This document shows, in pieces, positions 18,601 to 27,050 of a DNA stretch of 64,000 nt. The DNA comes from Gelidibacter algens (lineage in GTDB: Bacteria > Bacteroidota > Bacteroidia > Flavobacteriales > Flavobacteriaceae). The position numbers and the translations under genes are program-made. Location: NCBI RefSeq assembly GCF_001678675.1, contig NZ_LZRN01000001.1, positions 171,144 through 235,143 on the forward strand, in the 5' to 3' direction. Below the pieces are notes generated by a model that had not been told where the DNA came from, did no database searches, and saw only the letters and a program-made list of their open reading frames with translations. Numbering within the stretch: the stretch's first letter is position 1; the number at the start of each line of letters is the position of its first letter.

Positions 18601-19095
18601 AAAGTATTTGAACAAGCCCATGAGAATTACAAACAATACGGAAATCTAGCTTTGGTGCCTACCAAGAATTTCTTTTATGGCATGAAGCAGCGCGAAGAAA
18701 CGTTGATTGAACTGGAACCAGGAAAAACGATTATTGTCAGGTTACTTTCTGTGGGAATTCCTAATGAAGACGGTATCAGAATTGTCTTCTTTAGTGTCAA
18801 TGGCGAAAACCGTTTTGTAGAGGTTTTAGATAAATCGCTCAATATTAAAAAAGAAACCCATGAGAAAATCGACTCCACAAACACTAACCAGATTGGCGCC
18901 CCCTTACAAGGCTCGCTTTATAAGGTATTGGTAAAGCGCGGACAAAAAATCAAAGAGAATGACCCCTTGTTTATTATTGAAGCCATGAAAATGGAAACAA
19001 CAGTCACCGCTTTTAAAGCTGGACAGGTAAAATCCATTACCCTTAAGGAAGGCACTATGGTGATGCAGGATGATTTGATATTAACCATGGGATAG
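15643..19095 (+). CDS. pyc: Pyruvate carboxylase
   Basis: 1150 residues, the full single-chain form. Biotin carboxylase domain (about 1-450: KVLIANRGEIAIRVMRA, ATP-grasp with SGGGGRGMR, and EVNPRIQVEHTVTE). Carboxyltransferase domain (about 530-800: TTMRDAHQSLLATRMRT, metal-ligand HLHTHDT). PYC tetramerisation/linker domain, then a C-terminal biotinyl domain with the biotin lysine K1116 in EAMKMET. It converts pyruvate and bicarbonate with ATP to oxaloacetate, refilling the TCA cycle. It stands alone with no terminator, only REP-like hairpins starting 2 bp after the stop codon. Bicarbonate supplied by the dab pump encoded 16 kb away would be a substrate, though no direct link is shown. Confidence 0.97.
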   Translation: MKIKKVLIANRGEIAIRVMRACTELNLATVALYTYEDRYSQHRNKADESYQIGEDNQPLKPYLDMDEIIALAKAKNVDAIHPGYGFLSENSEFARKCAQNGIVFIGPTPEVMDALGDKITAKKIAVKCNVPIIESNKKKLTSLKIALSEAKTIGYPLMLKAASGGGGRGMRIIRKDEDLEQNFDSARNEALNSFGDDTMFLERYVEDPKHIEVQIVADNHGNIRHLFERDCSVQRRHQKVVEIAPSHNVSEKVKQDLYKYAIDIATEVNYNNIGTVEFLVDKEDNVFFIEVNPRIQVEHTVTEMVTGIDLVKTQIFVAGGYKLSDQQIKIHEQESLKTYGFALQCRLTTEDPGNNFTPDYGTITTYRSAAGMGIRLDAGSIYQGYSVSPFFDSMLVKVSAHGRTLDGAVRKMVRALKEFRVRGVKTNIHFLQNVILHDTFKEGKVTVNFIQNTPALFKIKLPQDRTTKVTQFLAEVIVNGNSDVKNKDTNKVFRNPKVPKFSLAAPHPKGTKDMLTELGPEKFCQWLKNENKIHYTDTTMRDAHQSLLATRMRTFDMMKVAESFAKNHPNTFSMEVWGGATFDVCLRFLHESPWTRLRELRKAVPNILFQMLLRGSNGVGYKAYPDNLIEKFVEKSWENGVDIFRIFDSLNWVKAMEPSINFVRNKTGGIAEGAISYTGNILDVNETKYNLKYYTQLAKDLENAGAHMIAIKDMAGLLKPYAATELVGALKVTVKLPIHLHTHDTSSLQSATYLKAIEAGVDVVDVALGGLSGLTSQPNFNAVVEMMQGQPRAHEFDMNTLNQFSNYWEDTRELYYPFESGLKAGTAEVFQHEIPGGQYSNLRPQAIALGIGDRFDEVKKMYARVNTMFGNLIKVTPSSKVVGDMAIFMVTNNLTPEDVMERGEEISFPESVINFFKGDLGQPAGGFPKKLQKIILRNQKAYTDRPNAHLEPIDFDVEFEAFKKKFQKGFTRAIEMEDFLSYTLYPKVFEQAHENYKQYGNLALVPTKNFFYGMKQREETLIELEPGKTIIVRLLSVGIPNEDGIRIVFFSVNGENRFVEVLDKSLNIKKETHEKIDSTNTNQIGAPLQGSLYKVLVKRGQKIKENDPLFIIEAMKMETTVTAFKAGQVKSITLKEGTMVMQDDLILTMG

Positions 19096-19096
19096 T

Positions 19097-19152
19097 GGAG
19101 ACGCAATATTTTGCATCTCCACATCAAGATATTGCTTCTAAATGCAATATCT
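19097..19152. repeat. REP-like hairpin pair upstream of the RAYT transposase
   Basis: The first hairpin, 19097-19120, has arms GGAGACGCAA and TTGCATCTCC (one C/A mismatch) around TATT. The second, 19127-19152, has perfect 9-bp arms AGATATTGC and GCAATATCT around 8 nt. The first matches the palindrome found twice inside the transposase coding sequence. Neither is followed by a T run, so they are repeats and not terminators. Confidence 0.7.
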
Positions 19153-19222
19153 AAAGAACAAGCACAATAACCCAGAAAATGTGTTTTCTATAATATTAAT
19201 ATTTAAAGAATTTTAAATTCTG

Positions 19223-19837
19223 ATGTCCGAAAAATTCAGAAATAAATATAGAATAGAATCCACCCGTTTGCAAAATTGGGATTATGGAAGCAATGCAGCC
19301 TATTTTGTGACCATTTGCACCAAAAGCAGAAAACATTATTTTGGGGATGTAATAGAGACACAAAATATTGTGTCTCCACAAAATATTGTGTCTCCACAAG
19401 ATATTGTGTCTCCACAAAACATTGTGTCTGCCCAAGAAATGCAATTATCAGAAATAGGAAATATTGCCAATCAAAATTGGTTATTGATACCAAACCATTT
19501 TCCATTTGTAAAATTAGGGAACCATGTCATTATGCCAAATCATGTGCATGGAATTATAATTATTGACAAACCCATTGATTTGGTATTGTTGGAGACACAA
19601 AATATTGTGTCTCCACAACAACAACCAAATAAATTTGGTCCACAATCCAAAAATTTGGCATCAATAATTCGAGGTTATAAAGCATCTGTCAAAACATATG
19701 CAACGATAAACACCATTGATTTTGCATGGCAATCCTATTTCCATGAGCATATTATAAGATCTGATAAAGCATTCCAAAGAATATCTGATTACATTTTCAA
19801 CAATCCGAAGAATTGGAAAAAAGACACATTTCTCTAA
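19223..19837 (+). CDS. REP-associated tyrosine transposase (RAYT, Y1/HUH family)
   Basis: 204 residues. The HUH metal-binding motif is H107-V-H109 in VIMPNHVHGIII, and the probable catalytic tyrosine is Y190 in ISDYIFNNPKNW, both typical of single-domain RAYT proteins. These enzymes cut and rejoin single-stranded DNA at REP palindromes and are usually chromosomal singletons flanked by REPs. Upstream REP-like hairpins sit at 19097-19152. The coding sequence itself contains the palindrome: residues 46-70 (ETQNIVSPQ repeats) are encoded by four 18-bp units, and residues 125-133 by one further copy. The gene appears intact, so these in-frame palindromes are tolerated in loops of the protein. Confidence 0.9.
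   Translation: MSEKFRNKYRIESTRLQNWDYGSNAAYFVTICTKSRKHYFGDVIETQNIVSPQNIVSPQDIVSPQNIVSAQEMQLSEIGNIANQNWLLIPNHFPFVKLGNHVIMPNHVHGIIIIDKPIDLVLLETQNIVSPQQQPNKFGPQSKNLASIIRGYKASVKTYATINTIDFAWQSYFHEHIIRSDKAFQRISDYIFNNPKNWKKDTFL
19355..19432 (+). repeat. Four tandem 18-bp palindrome-derived units inside the RAYT gene
   Basis: Units of the form ACAAAATATTGTGTCTCC repeat about four times with one or two changes each (ACAAGATATTG..., ACAAAACATTG...GCC). Their length, a multiple of three, keeps the frame and encodes NIVSPQ, NIVSPQ, DIVSPQ, NIVSAQ. The first unit is preceded by GAGAC and so forms the full hairpin GAGACACAA/TTGTGTCTC. Confidence 0.85.
19591..19614 (+). repeat. REP-like palindrome inside the RAYT gene
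   Basis: Perfect 10-bp arms GGAGACACAA and TTGTGTCTCC around AATA. It is the same palindrome as in the tandem units and nearly the same as the upstream hairpin at 19097. Confidence 0.8.
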
Positions 19838-19856
19838 TAAACCTTATCTTGAAAAT

Positions 19857-20423
19857 ATGAAAAAATTTCTCTTTATCTTATTGGTAATACCTTTCCAAAT
19901 GATGGCACAGGTGGTGCCCGGATCTGTTCAATTTTGGGATACACTAAAAAATCATTGCGGAAAATCCTATGAAGGTAAAATCACAGCTGGAGGAGAAGAA
20001 GGCGATGGCTTTACAGGGGAAAAACTAGTGATGCATGTGCGCACCTGTGATGAAAACGAGATCAAAATCCCCTTCTTTGTGGGCGATGACAAATCCAGAA
20101 CTTGGGTACTTACAATGGATGATAAAAATTTGATTCTCTTAAAACACGACCACCGATTGAAAGACGGATCTGAAGATACCGTTACTCAATATGGGGGACT
20201 CAGCCCAAATACAGGATTGGCCGATATCCAATTTTTTCCGGCAGATGAGTTTACGGCGAATCTATTGCCCCATGCCTCCAATAATGTGTGGTGGATGACC
20301 GTGGATAATAGCTCTTTTACCTACAACCTCCGCAGAATAGGCACAGACCGGATTTTTTCTGTAAAATTTGATCTGAACAAGGAAGTGCAAACACCAAGTG
20401 CGCCATGGGGCAATGAAGATTAA
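19857..20423 (+). CDS. Secreted protein of unknown function
   Basis: 188 residues with a clear signal peptide (MKKFLFILLVIPFQMMAQ). I do not recognise a domain. The mature part has two cysteines close enough to pair (CGKSYEG and RTCDEN, about 38 and 63), many acidic residues and several Trp/Phe (FWDTL, NNVWWMTVDNSSFTYNLRR), consistent with a small periplasmic beta-rich fold. It follows the transposase by 19 bp, but there is no reason to link their functions; the transposase was probably inserted between pyc and this gene. No terminator is evident downstream. Confidence 0.7.
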   Translation: MKKFLFILLVIPFQMMAQVVPGSVQFWDTLKNHCGKSYEGKITAGGEEGDGFTGEKLVMHVRTCDENEIKIPFFVGDDKSRTWVLTMDDKNLILLKHDHRLKDGSEDTVTQYGGLSPNTGLADIQFFPADEFTANLLPHASNNVWWMTVDNSSFTYNLRRIGTDRIFSVKFDLNKEVQTPSAPWGNED

Positions 20424-20617
20424 TCTGAGCGTTGTAGCATGATTCAAAACATTCCAACAGGAATTGACTGCACCAGTTTTTTTGCTCGTCAATATTTAAA
20501 TTAATCTAACAAATTCACACCACCACATCCTGAAATAAGCCATATTAAGTGTCCAAAAGGGTCAGATTCTCTAACATTAAAATAACATTACTATAGATTA
20601 GGGCAAATCAATTCATT

Positions 20618-20625
20618 TACCTTTG
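20618..20625 (+). promoter_or_regulatory. Candidate -7 element TACCTTTG for the FUSC gene
   Basis: TACCTTTG fits the TAnnTTTG consensus and lies 18 bp before the TTG start codon, giving a very short leader. A clear TTG at -33 is missing (TTA at 20598-20600). Confidence 0.3.
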
Positions 20626-20643
20626 CACCAATAACAGCTCATT

Positions 20644-22884
20644 TTGAAAGCATATCTTAAAACCATAGAAATATTCCTAAAAAGCTCTCACTTCTATAGA
20701 GGTGTCCGGTTGAGCTTTGCTGTGGTGACCCCACTGGCCATACTCTACTTTTTGGGCTATTTTGAATATGCGCTAGCAATTGTTATGGGCGCCTTTTTAA
20801 ATGCGCCTGGAGACATCCCAGGAAGTCTAAAGCGTAAGGTCAATGCCATTTTGATCAGCACGGTTTTGACCATGGTCATTTTTACCCTTGTACTTTTTTG
20901 CAAACCCTATTTCCCGCTTCTGATTATTATGTTGGCGGTCATATCATTTTTCGTATCACTGATTTCTGTTTATGGGTTTAGAGCCTCCTTGGTGTCATTT
21001 TCAGGATTGTTGGCGATGGTATTGGCTTTTGCTGTCCAGAAAGATACTGCTCAGGAAATTTTTTCGCATGTGCTATTGATGGGTTGCGGCGGACTTTGGT
21101 ATTTGTTTGTGTCTTTCGTGTTTAGAAAGTTAGCTCCCAAAAAAGATGAAATTCAATTTCTATCGGAGACCTTGACGCTTATTGGCGACTATCTCAAGTT
21201 GAGAGCTCGCTTGTTGACAAAAAAAACAAAGCGTCAAGAATTGATGCAACAGGCCTTTGTACTGCAAAGTAAAATCAATGAAAAACATGAAACCTTAAGA
21301 GAATTACTTCTGCTGGAGCGCAAACGTTCAGGACGCTCGCATTATGACGAAAAACATTTGTTGATCTTCATTTCATCAGTCAACATTTTTGAACTTATTG
21401 AAGCCAAACATTTAGATTATGACGAAATAGATCGCTTATTCAGCGATAAAAAATACCTGAAAGCTTCCAAAAATCTCAATAAGGTGATGGGTAACCAACT
21501 GATAACCTTGTCTGACCTATTGATCCAAAATGATAAAGTCTCAGATAAGGATGCGTTATTAAATGCGCTCTCAAAAGTAAAAGATAATATTACCCAATAT
21601 ATTGAAGACATTCAATTACCAAAAGCGCGGGAAGGTGCTTTAGTACTCAGAAATTTATACGATTACCAGGAACAAATCTCCCAAGAAATTAGAGCAATAC
21701 GTCGGGTCATGGCAAATGTTACAGACGCCTCCAAAGTGTCCTTAAAACGACAGGATACCACTCAATTTTTAACACTTCAGGAATACCGCTTGAATGTTAT
21801 CGTGCAAAACTTTAGCTTAAAATCGACCTTATTCAGACATGCTTTACGGTTTACCGTCGCCATTATTTTCGCATTTGTTTTAGGAACCTTGTTGGACATT
21901 AGAAATACCTATTGGATCCTTTTGACCATTATCGTGATCATGCGTCCCAATTACGGACTGACCAAAGAGCGCTCCAAAGATCGGATTATTGGAACACTCA
22001 TTGGCGCTGCCATTGCAATTGGCATAGTATTGCTGACCCAAAATGTCATTGTATACTCAGTTTTGGCCATCATTTCACTCACCTTGGCTTTTGCCTTGGT
22101 ACAACAGAATTACAAATCGTCAGCCGCCTTGATTACCATCAATATCGTATTTGTGTATTCGCTTATCAACCCTGATGCCTTTCAGGTCATTCAATACCGG
22201 GTGATTGATACCATTATTGGGGCAAGTATTGCCGTGGTAGCCAATTATACCTTATGGCCTAGTTGGGAAGCCATGAACTTAAAAAGTGTCCTTGTGGATG
22301 CTTTGAACAAAAACCGAAAATATCTATTGGCTACCCAGCAGTTGTACCATGATAAAAGCAAAAACGAACTCGGCTATAAATTGGCAAGAAAGGAAGCCTT
22401 TTTAGCCATTAGCAACTTGAACGCCGCTTTTCAGAGATTGACACAAGATCCTAAATCTAAACAAAAAGAATTTCAGTTGATCTATGGGATGGTGACCTTA
22501 AACCAAACCATGGTCTCTGCCATAGCCTCAATAGGAAGCTTTGTGATCAATCATCAAACCACACCTGCATCCAAAGAATTTGATGCGCTCATTTTAAGGA
22601 TAGCCAATACACTCCAGTCCTCCTGTAGTATTTTAGATACTGATCAGGAAGACTGTGAAACTACCAGTATTGATATTGAAAAAGCCCAGGAGAAACTTTT
22701 GCAATCCTATCACAGCCTATCAAAAGCGCGTGATGAAGACATACTAAAGGGCCAAACGGATTTGGATACTGAGACGCTTCATAATTTACAGGAAGCCTAT
22801 TTGATTGCCAACCAATTGGTTTGGTTAAAGACACTTTCTGAAAATTTAAAGAAGTCTACTTTAAAGTACCAAGAGACCTTGTAA
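20644..22884 (+). CDS. FUSC family inner membrane protein (YccS/YhfK-like)
   Basis: 746 residues, starting with TTG at 20644 (MKAYLKTIEIFLKSSHFYRGVRL), the only sensible start before the first helix. There are two blocks of about five to six membrane segments (about 20-160 and 395-540), each followed by a soluble helical region. The second block has the fusaric-acid-resistance/YccS signature RNTYWILLTIIVIMRPNYGLTKERSKDRIIGTLIGAAIAI. Members are aromatic-acid or fusaric-acid efflux components or membrane-stress proteins; no partner adaptor gene is adjacent, so the substrate is unknown. It is transcribed alone, 86 bp before the serine hydrolase. Confidence 0.85.
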   Translation: MKAYLKTIEIFLKSSHFYRGVRLSFAVVTPLAILYFLGYFEYALAIVMGAFLNAPGDIPGSLKRKVNAILISTVLTMVIFTLVLFCKPYFPLLIIMLAVISFFVSLISVYGFRASLVSFSGLLAMVLAFAVQKDTAQEIFSHVLLMGCGGLWYLFVSFVFRKLAPKKDEIQFLSETLTLIGDYLKLRARLLTKKTKRQELMQQAFVLQSKINEKHETLRELLLLERKRSGRSHYDEKHLLIFISSVNIFELIEAKHLDYDEIDRLFSDKKYLKASKNLNKVMGNQLITLSDLLIQNDKVSDKDALLNALSKVKDNITQYIEDIQLPKAREGALVLRNLYDYQEQISQEIRAIRRVMANVTDASKVSLKRQDTTQFLTLQEYRLNVIVQNFSLKSTLFRHALRFTVAIIFAFVLGTLLDIRNTYWILLTIIVIMRPNYGLTKERSKDRIIGTLIGAAIAIGIVLLTQNVIVYSVLAIISLTLAFALVQQNYKSSAALITINIVFVYSLINPDAFQVIQYRVIDTIIGASIAVVANYTLWPSWEAMNLKSVLVDALNKNRKYLLATQQLYHDKSKNELGYKLARKEAFLAISNLNAAFQRLTQDPKSKQKEFQLIYGMVTLNQTMVSAIASIGSFVINHQTTPASKEFDALILRIANTLQSSCSILDTDQEDCETTSIDIEKAQEKLLQSYHSLSKARDEDILKGQTDLDTETLHNLQEAYLIANQLVWLKTLSENLKKSTLKYQETL

Positions 22885-22970
22885 AAATTAATTGCATAAA
22901 ATTCAGGAATGTTGTAACCATTTTACGATTACAAGCGTCATACGTATATAACCATCTGAAAAACAACTTT

Positions 22971-24626
22971 ATGAAATCTTATCAACTCTTTAAATTCTTT
23001 TGTATCCTTTTTGTTTTACTTGCCTTTTCAACTGAGATCACCGCTCAAAATTTAGAAAAAGAGGTCGATACTTTTTTATCTTCAGAATATCCAAGTGATG
23101 CCCCTGGAGTTATTGTTTTAATTGCGAAAGAAGGCCAACCCATTTACAGAAAAGCCTTCGGAATGGCAGATTTGGAACTTAAAGTTCCCATGCAGCCCTC
23201 TAACGTTATTGAAATTGGTTCCATCACAAAACAATTTACGGTTGTTGCTATTTTAATGTTGGAAGAACAAGGAAAACTCAAGATTGAAGATGCCATAACC
23301 AAATACATTCCAGAGTATCCAACCCAGGGCAAAACCATCACCATACATCAGTTGCTCAACCATACCTCAGGTATTAGAAGCTATACTGATATGCCCAGTT
23401 TTCAAAAAATGGCACGAACTGACATGACTCCAACCGAGATCATTGATGCTTTTAAAAATGAGCCTATGGATTTTGACCCAGGCGAAAAATTTCTTTATAA
23501 TAACTCTGGGTACATTCTTTTAGGCCACATTATTGAAGTGGTTTCAGGACAAACCTATGCTGATTTTATTCAAAAAAATATTTTTGACGTAGTAGGAATG
23601 ACAGACTCTTATTATGGCAGCATGAAAACCCTCATTCCAAATAGAGCTTCGGGCTATTCAAGAAATGAAAATGGTTATTCAAATGCAGACTATTTGAGTT
23701 TGACATTACCTTATGCTGCAGGTGCTATCATGTCTACTATTGATGATATGCTCAAATGGCAAAATGCTCTGTCTGCCAATTCACTTGTTAAAAAAACGAG
23801 CATGGAAAAAGCTATTCATGGCTCATCCCTCAATAATGGAGAGCCTATTAATTATGGTTATGGCTTGGAGGAAGCTGATATAAATGGCTCTAGAAGTATT
23901 CAGCATGGGGGCGGTATTTTTGGCTATACCACGATGGGCATTTTTCTTCCAGAGGAAGACATGTATGTGATTGCTTTATCCAATTGTGATTGTGGCAATG
24001 TTAATGCTGCCGCCTTAAAAATAGCTGCCATGGCCATAGGGAAACCCTTTCCTGATAAAAAAGATGCTATTGCATTATCTGAAGCCCAACTCAAAAAATG
24101 GGTAAGCGTGTATCAATTTGAAGATGAAGTGATCAGATATGTCACTTTTGAAAACGGAAAATTATTTAGCCAGAGAGAAGGCAGCAGTATTCTTGAAATT
24201 TATCCGATGGCTGAAAACAACTTCATTTTTGATGGTGGCAATACATCTTATGAGTTTTCTATGAAGGATGGTAAAAAAGAAGCCAAATTCACCTCTGGTA
24301 AGACTATAGCTATTGGCAAAGAAATTGATAAGGTAAATCCTTCGGTTAAAACAACAATCAACTTAGCTTCTGAGGTTTTGGCACAATATGTCGGTAAATA
24401 TGAATTACAGCCAGGATTCATCATGGACATCACCACAAAAGACCAACAAATTTTTGCGCAATTGACAGGGCAACCTCAGTTAGAGATTTTTGCAGAAAAG
24501 GAAGATACGTTTTTCTTAAAAGTTGTAGAAGCCCAATTGGTATTTGACAAAAATGATGAAGGAAAAGTAAAAAGTTTGACATTACATCAAGGCGGTCAGC
24601 AACTTCCTGCCAAGAAAATAGAGTAA
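22971..24626 (+). CDS. Secreted serine hydrolase (beta-lactamase class C / PBP4* family)
   Basis: 551 residues with an N-terminal signal peptide (ends ITAQ, about residue 26). The catalytic motifs of the class C fold are all present: S84-x-x-K87 (SITK), Y176-N-N178 (YNNSG) and H312-G-G (QHGGGIFG). After about residue 370 comes a second domain of about 180 residues, largely beta, common in Bacteroidota members. The family includes D-aminopeptidases, esterases and penicillin-binding-type hydrolases, and true beta-lactamase activity is usually not implied. The enzyme should act in the periplasm. It is followed by a strong terminator. Confidence 0.9.
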   Translation: MKSYQLFKFFCILFVLLAFSTEITAQNLEKEVDTFLSSEYPSDAPGVIVLIAKEGQPIYRKAFGMADLELKVPMQPSNVIEIGSITKQFTVVAILMLEEQGKLKIEDAITKYIPEYPTQGKTITIHQLLNHTSGIRSYTDMPSFQKMARTDMTPTEIIDAFKNEPMDFDPGEKFLYNNSGYILLGHIIEVVSGQTYADFIQKNIFDVVGMTDSYYGSMKTLIPNRASGYSRNENGYSNADYLSLTLPYAAGAIMSTIDDMLKWQNALSANSLVKKTSMEKAIHGSSLNNGEPINYGYGLEEADINGSRSIQHGGGIFGYTTMGIFLPEEDMYVIALSNCDCGNVNAAALKIAAMAIGKPFPDKKDAIALSEAQLKKWVSVYQFEDEVIRYVTFENGKLFSQREGSSILEIYPMAENNFIFDGGNTSYEFSMKDGKKEAKFTSGKTIAIGKEIDKVNPSVKTTINLASEVLAQYVGKYELQPGFIMDITTKDQQIFAQLTGQPQLEIFAEKEDTFFLKVVEAQLVFDKNDEGKVKSLTLHQGGQQLPAKKIE

Positions 24627-24651
24627 CATTTTTATAAACTTTTATATGATG

Positions 24652-24683
24652 AACCACTTCAATCAAATGAAGTGGTTTTTTTA
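24652..24683 (+). terminator. Rho-independent terminator after the serine hydrolase
   Basis: Stem AACCACTTCA / TGAAGTGGTT (10 bp, 6-nt loop) followed by TTTTT. Confidence 0.85.
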
Positions 24684-24751
24684 TTTATAACTGAGATTGA
24701 CATTAGAGGTTCTTTACCAATCTCCGTTTTCTAATCCTTGAAGTAACCCTG

Positions 24752-26788
24752 TTATTTTTTAAAAGCATCCACGCCCTCATTCATCCATTCCAAATAGTCG
24801 TCTACATCTGGTGTGTAGCCAACAGGAGCATTGAGATTTTCCTCATCGTGCCCCATAAGCACATAAAAAGGTTGTGTATTTGTTTTATACTTGATGGTCT
24901 GGAACTCGCTCCATTTCTGTCCGATGTATTTTAACTTCTTTCCAGGTCGTAATTTGGATTCTACCACCTCATCGTCCTCAAGCTTGCGCTTGTCGTCAAC
25001 ATAGAGAGAAATCAATACCACCTCGTTCTTAAGAATGTTGAGTATTTGGTCATTTGGCCAAACGTTCTGTTCCATCTTTCTACAGTTTACACAGGCCCAT
25101 CCTGTAAAGTCCAACATGACTGGTTTGCCAACTTTCTTGGCATATGCCAAGCCTTTGTCATAATCATTGAACGCCAATATTTGATGTGGTGCCAAAAGAT
25201 GTGCGCCATCAGGAAGTTCTTGGGCATCACCGGTAATAAAGCCTCCTCCTGTTTTTGAATTCCCAACGCCATAAGGTGATTCAGCATAATCCAATGGTGG
25301 CGGGAAGGCACTGATTAAATTAAGAGGTGCACCCCAAAGTCCAGGAATCATATAAATAGTAAAACTTAAAACTAGCAATCCAAGACTCAAACGACCCACT
25401 GAAATGTGTGTCAGCGGAGAATCATGTGGCAATTTGATCTTTCCGAAGAGATAGAAGGCCAAGGCACCAAAAATAGCGATCCAAATGGCAATAAACACTT
25501 CACGCTCTAAGAAATGTAACTGTAACACAAGATCTGCTTGTGATAGGAACTTAAAGGCAAATGCCAATTCCAAAAATCCCAATACCACTTTAACGGTGTT
25601 CAGCCAACCACCAGACTTTGGCAGGGAGTTCAACCATCCCGGGAATGCTGCGAATAAACCAAAAGGCAATGCCAATGCCATCGAAAAGCCTAACATCCCA
25701 ATCATTGGCGCAAGTCCGCCCTTAGTTGCAGAAAGCACTATAATGTTACCTACAAAAGGCCCTGTACATGAAAAGGAAACAATGGCAAGCGCCAAGGCCA
25801 TAAAGAAAATGCCTGTATATCCGCCTTTACCTGCCTTACTGTCGATTTTGTTTGCCCATGATTGTGGCAGCATGATCTCAAAAGCACCCAAAAAGGAGAC
25901 CGCAAAAATGATAAGAATAAAAAAGAAAATCAGGTTAAAGGCCACACTTGTGGAGAACTCATTGATGGCACTCGCGCCAAAAATGGCCACAACGCCTGTG
26001 CCCAAAAGAACATAGATGACAATGATGCAAAGTCCATAGATGAGTGCATTTTTAATGCCCTGGGCTTTATTTTTGCTTTGTTTGGTAAAGAAGCTCACCG
26101 TCATCGGGATCAATGGGAAGACACATGGGGTAAACAATGCGATAAACCCAGCGCCAATACCCAAGATGAATATTGTCCAAAGCCCTGTGTTATCGGCTTC
26201 TTTCTCCTGCTTATCCGTAACAAGAATTTCTTTATTGTTTTTTGTTTTTACGGGATTCTGAAAATCAATTATGTTGTTATCTTCTGAGGCATTAGAATCT
26301 GATCCGTTAGAATCTGTTCCAGAGAATTTCTCAGTCTTAGTTAAATCAAAACTCAGATCAATATATGATGGTGGCAAACATCTCATATCATCACAGACCA
26401 TAAATTCCACTTCACCTTTTACAATCGAAAGCTCGTTATTCAGCAACTTAATTCGTTGTCTAAACTCAGCAACATCTTCAAAAAATTTGATACGCATTCC
26501 AAAAACTGGATCGTCTATGGTACGTCCTTCCTCTTCGATGGTGTTGCCTGTGAGCTCAAATTTCTCATTGGTTTCAAACGTAAACGTCGTTGGTATTGGT
26601 CCGTTATCAGGAACGCTTTGTGAATAAAGATGCCAACCTCTGTCTATTTTTGCCTTTGCTATGAGATCATATTCTGTATCAGAAATCTTTTCTACGGAAG
26701 TGGTCCATTTTACGGGATCCAAAACTTGTGCTTTTGCAGCTGTCCATGTGAATGAAACCAGTAAAAAGGAAAGAAAGAAATTTTTCAT
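24752..26788 (-). CDS. dsbD: Thiol:disulfide interchange protein DsbD
   Basis: 678 residues in the order signal peptide (ends AKAQ), N-terminal periplasmic immunoglobulin-like domain (about 25-150), an eight-helix membrane domain (about 195-480) and a C-terminal thioredoxin-like domain. The redox cysteines are visible in all parts: CDDMRC in the N-terminal domain, [10 protein letters not shown] and [10 protein letters not shown] in the membrane domain, and C566-V-N-C569 in the thioredoxin domain. It carries electrons from cytoplasmic thioredoxin to periplasmic thiol proteins such as cytochrome-c maturation factors. A loop of low complexity rich in Asn, Asp and Ser (about 150-175) follows the first domain. 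It has its own promoter candidate at 26909. Confidence 0.93.
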   Translation of the reverse strand: MKNFFLSFLLVSFTWTAAKAQVLDPVKWTTSVEKISDTEYDLIAKAKIDRGWHLYSQSVPDNGPIPTTFTFETNEKFELTGNTIEEEGRTIDDPVFGMRIKFFEDVAEFRQRIKLLNNELSIVKGEVEFMVCDDMRCLPPSYIDLSFDLTKTEKFSGTDSNGSDSNASEDNNIIDFQNPVKTKNNKEILVTDKQEKEADNTGLWTIFILGIGAGFIALFTPCVFPLIPMTVSFFTKQSKNKAQGIKNALIYGLCIIVIYVLLGTGVVAIFGASAINEFSTSVAFNLIFFFILIIFAVSFLGAFEIMLPQSWANKIDSKAGKGGYTGIFFMALALAIVSFSCTGPFVGNIIVLSATKGGLAPMIGMLGFSMALALPFGLFAAFPGWLNSLPKSGGWLNTVKVVLGFLELAFAFKFLSQADLVLQLHFLEREVFIAIWIAIFGALAFYLFGKIKLPHDSPLTHISVGRLSLGLLVLSFTIYMIPGLWGAPLNLISAFPPPLDYAESPYGVGNSKTGGGFITGDAQELPDGAHLLAPHQILAFNDYDKGLAYAKKVGKPVMLDFTGWACVNCRKMEQNVWPNDQILNILKNEVVLISLYVDDKRKLEDDEVVESKLRPGKKLKYIGQKWSEFQTIKYKTNTQPFYVLMGHDEENLNAPVGYTPDVDDYLEWMNEGVDAFKK

Positions 26789-26908
26789 TTCGATAGTGTT
26801 AATTTGGGATTATCAATATTTAAAACAGAAAAAAACATAAAAACCATGTGTTGTAACTTCTCTATCACCAAGACTTTGTAACTGCGGAATACCCTTGTAA
26901 TAAATTGT

Positions 26909-26937
26909 CAAAAATATTTATTTTTTTGTAAAATCAA
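26909..26937 (-). promoter_or_regulatory. Candidate promoter (TTG-N18-TATTTTTG) for dsbD
   Basis: On the minus strand, TTG (complement of 26935-26937) is followed after 18 bp by TATTTTTG (complement of 26909-26916), a full match to TTG-N17-23-TAnnTTTG. The leader to the dsbD ATG would be about 115 nt. Confidence 0.45.
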
Positions 26938-27050
26938 TCCGCGAAGGTAAATAAAAGAAACTGGAAGACATACTATTTTGATTGGTTGTGAGGGGTTTTA
27001 ACAAAGTCTTTAGAAGCTTTTATCTGAAACAATCCAGATATACTTTTCTA

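Noticed and set aside
19355..19432. Short tandem repeats resembling a CRISPR array
   Set aside because: Units are 18 bp, directly adjacent without spacers, and lie within a coding frame; they are palindrome-derived repeats.
22971..24626. Serine hydrolase as an antibiotic-resistance beta-lactamase
   Set aside because: The motifs are generic for the class C fold; the extra C-terminal domain and family breadth do not support calling a resistance gene.
25485..26015. 176-codon plus-strand frame opposite dsbD
   Set aside because: Shadow of the dsbD membrane domain; low-complexity Lys/Ala/Pro translation and no start context.
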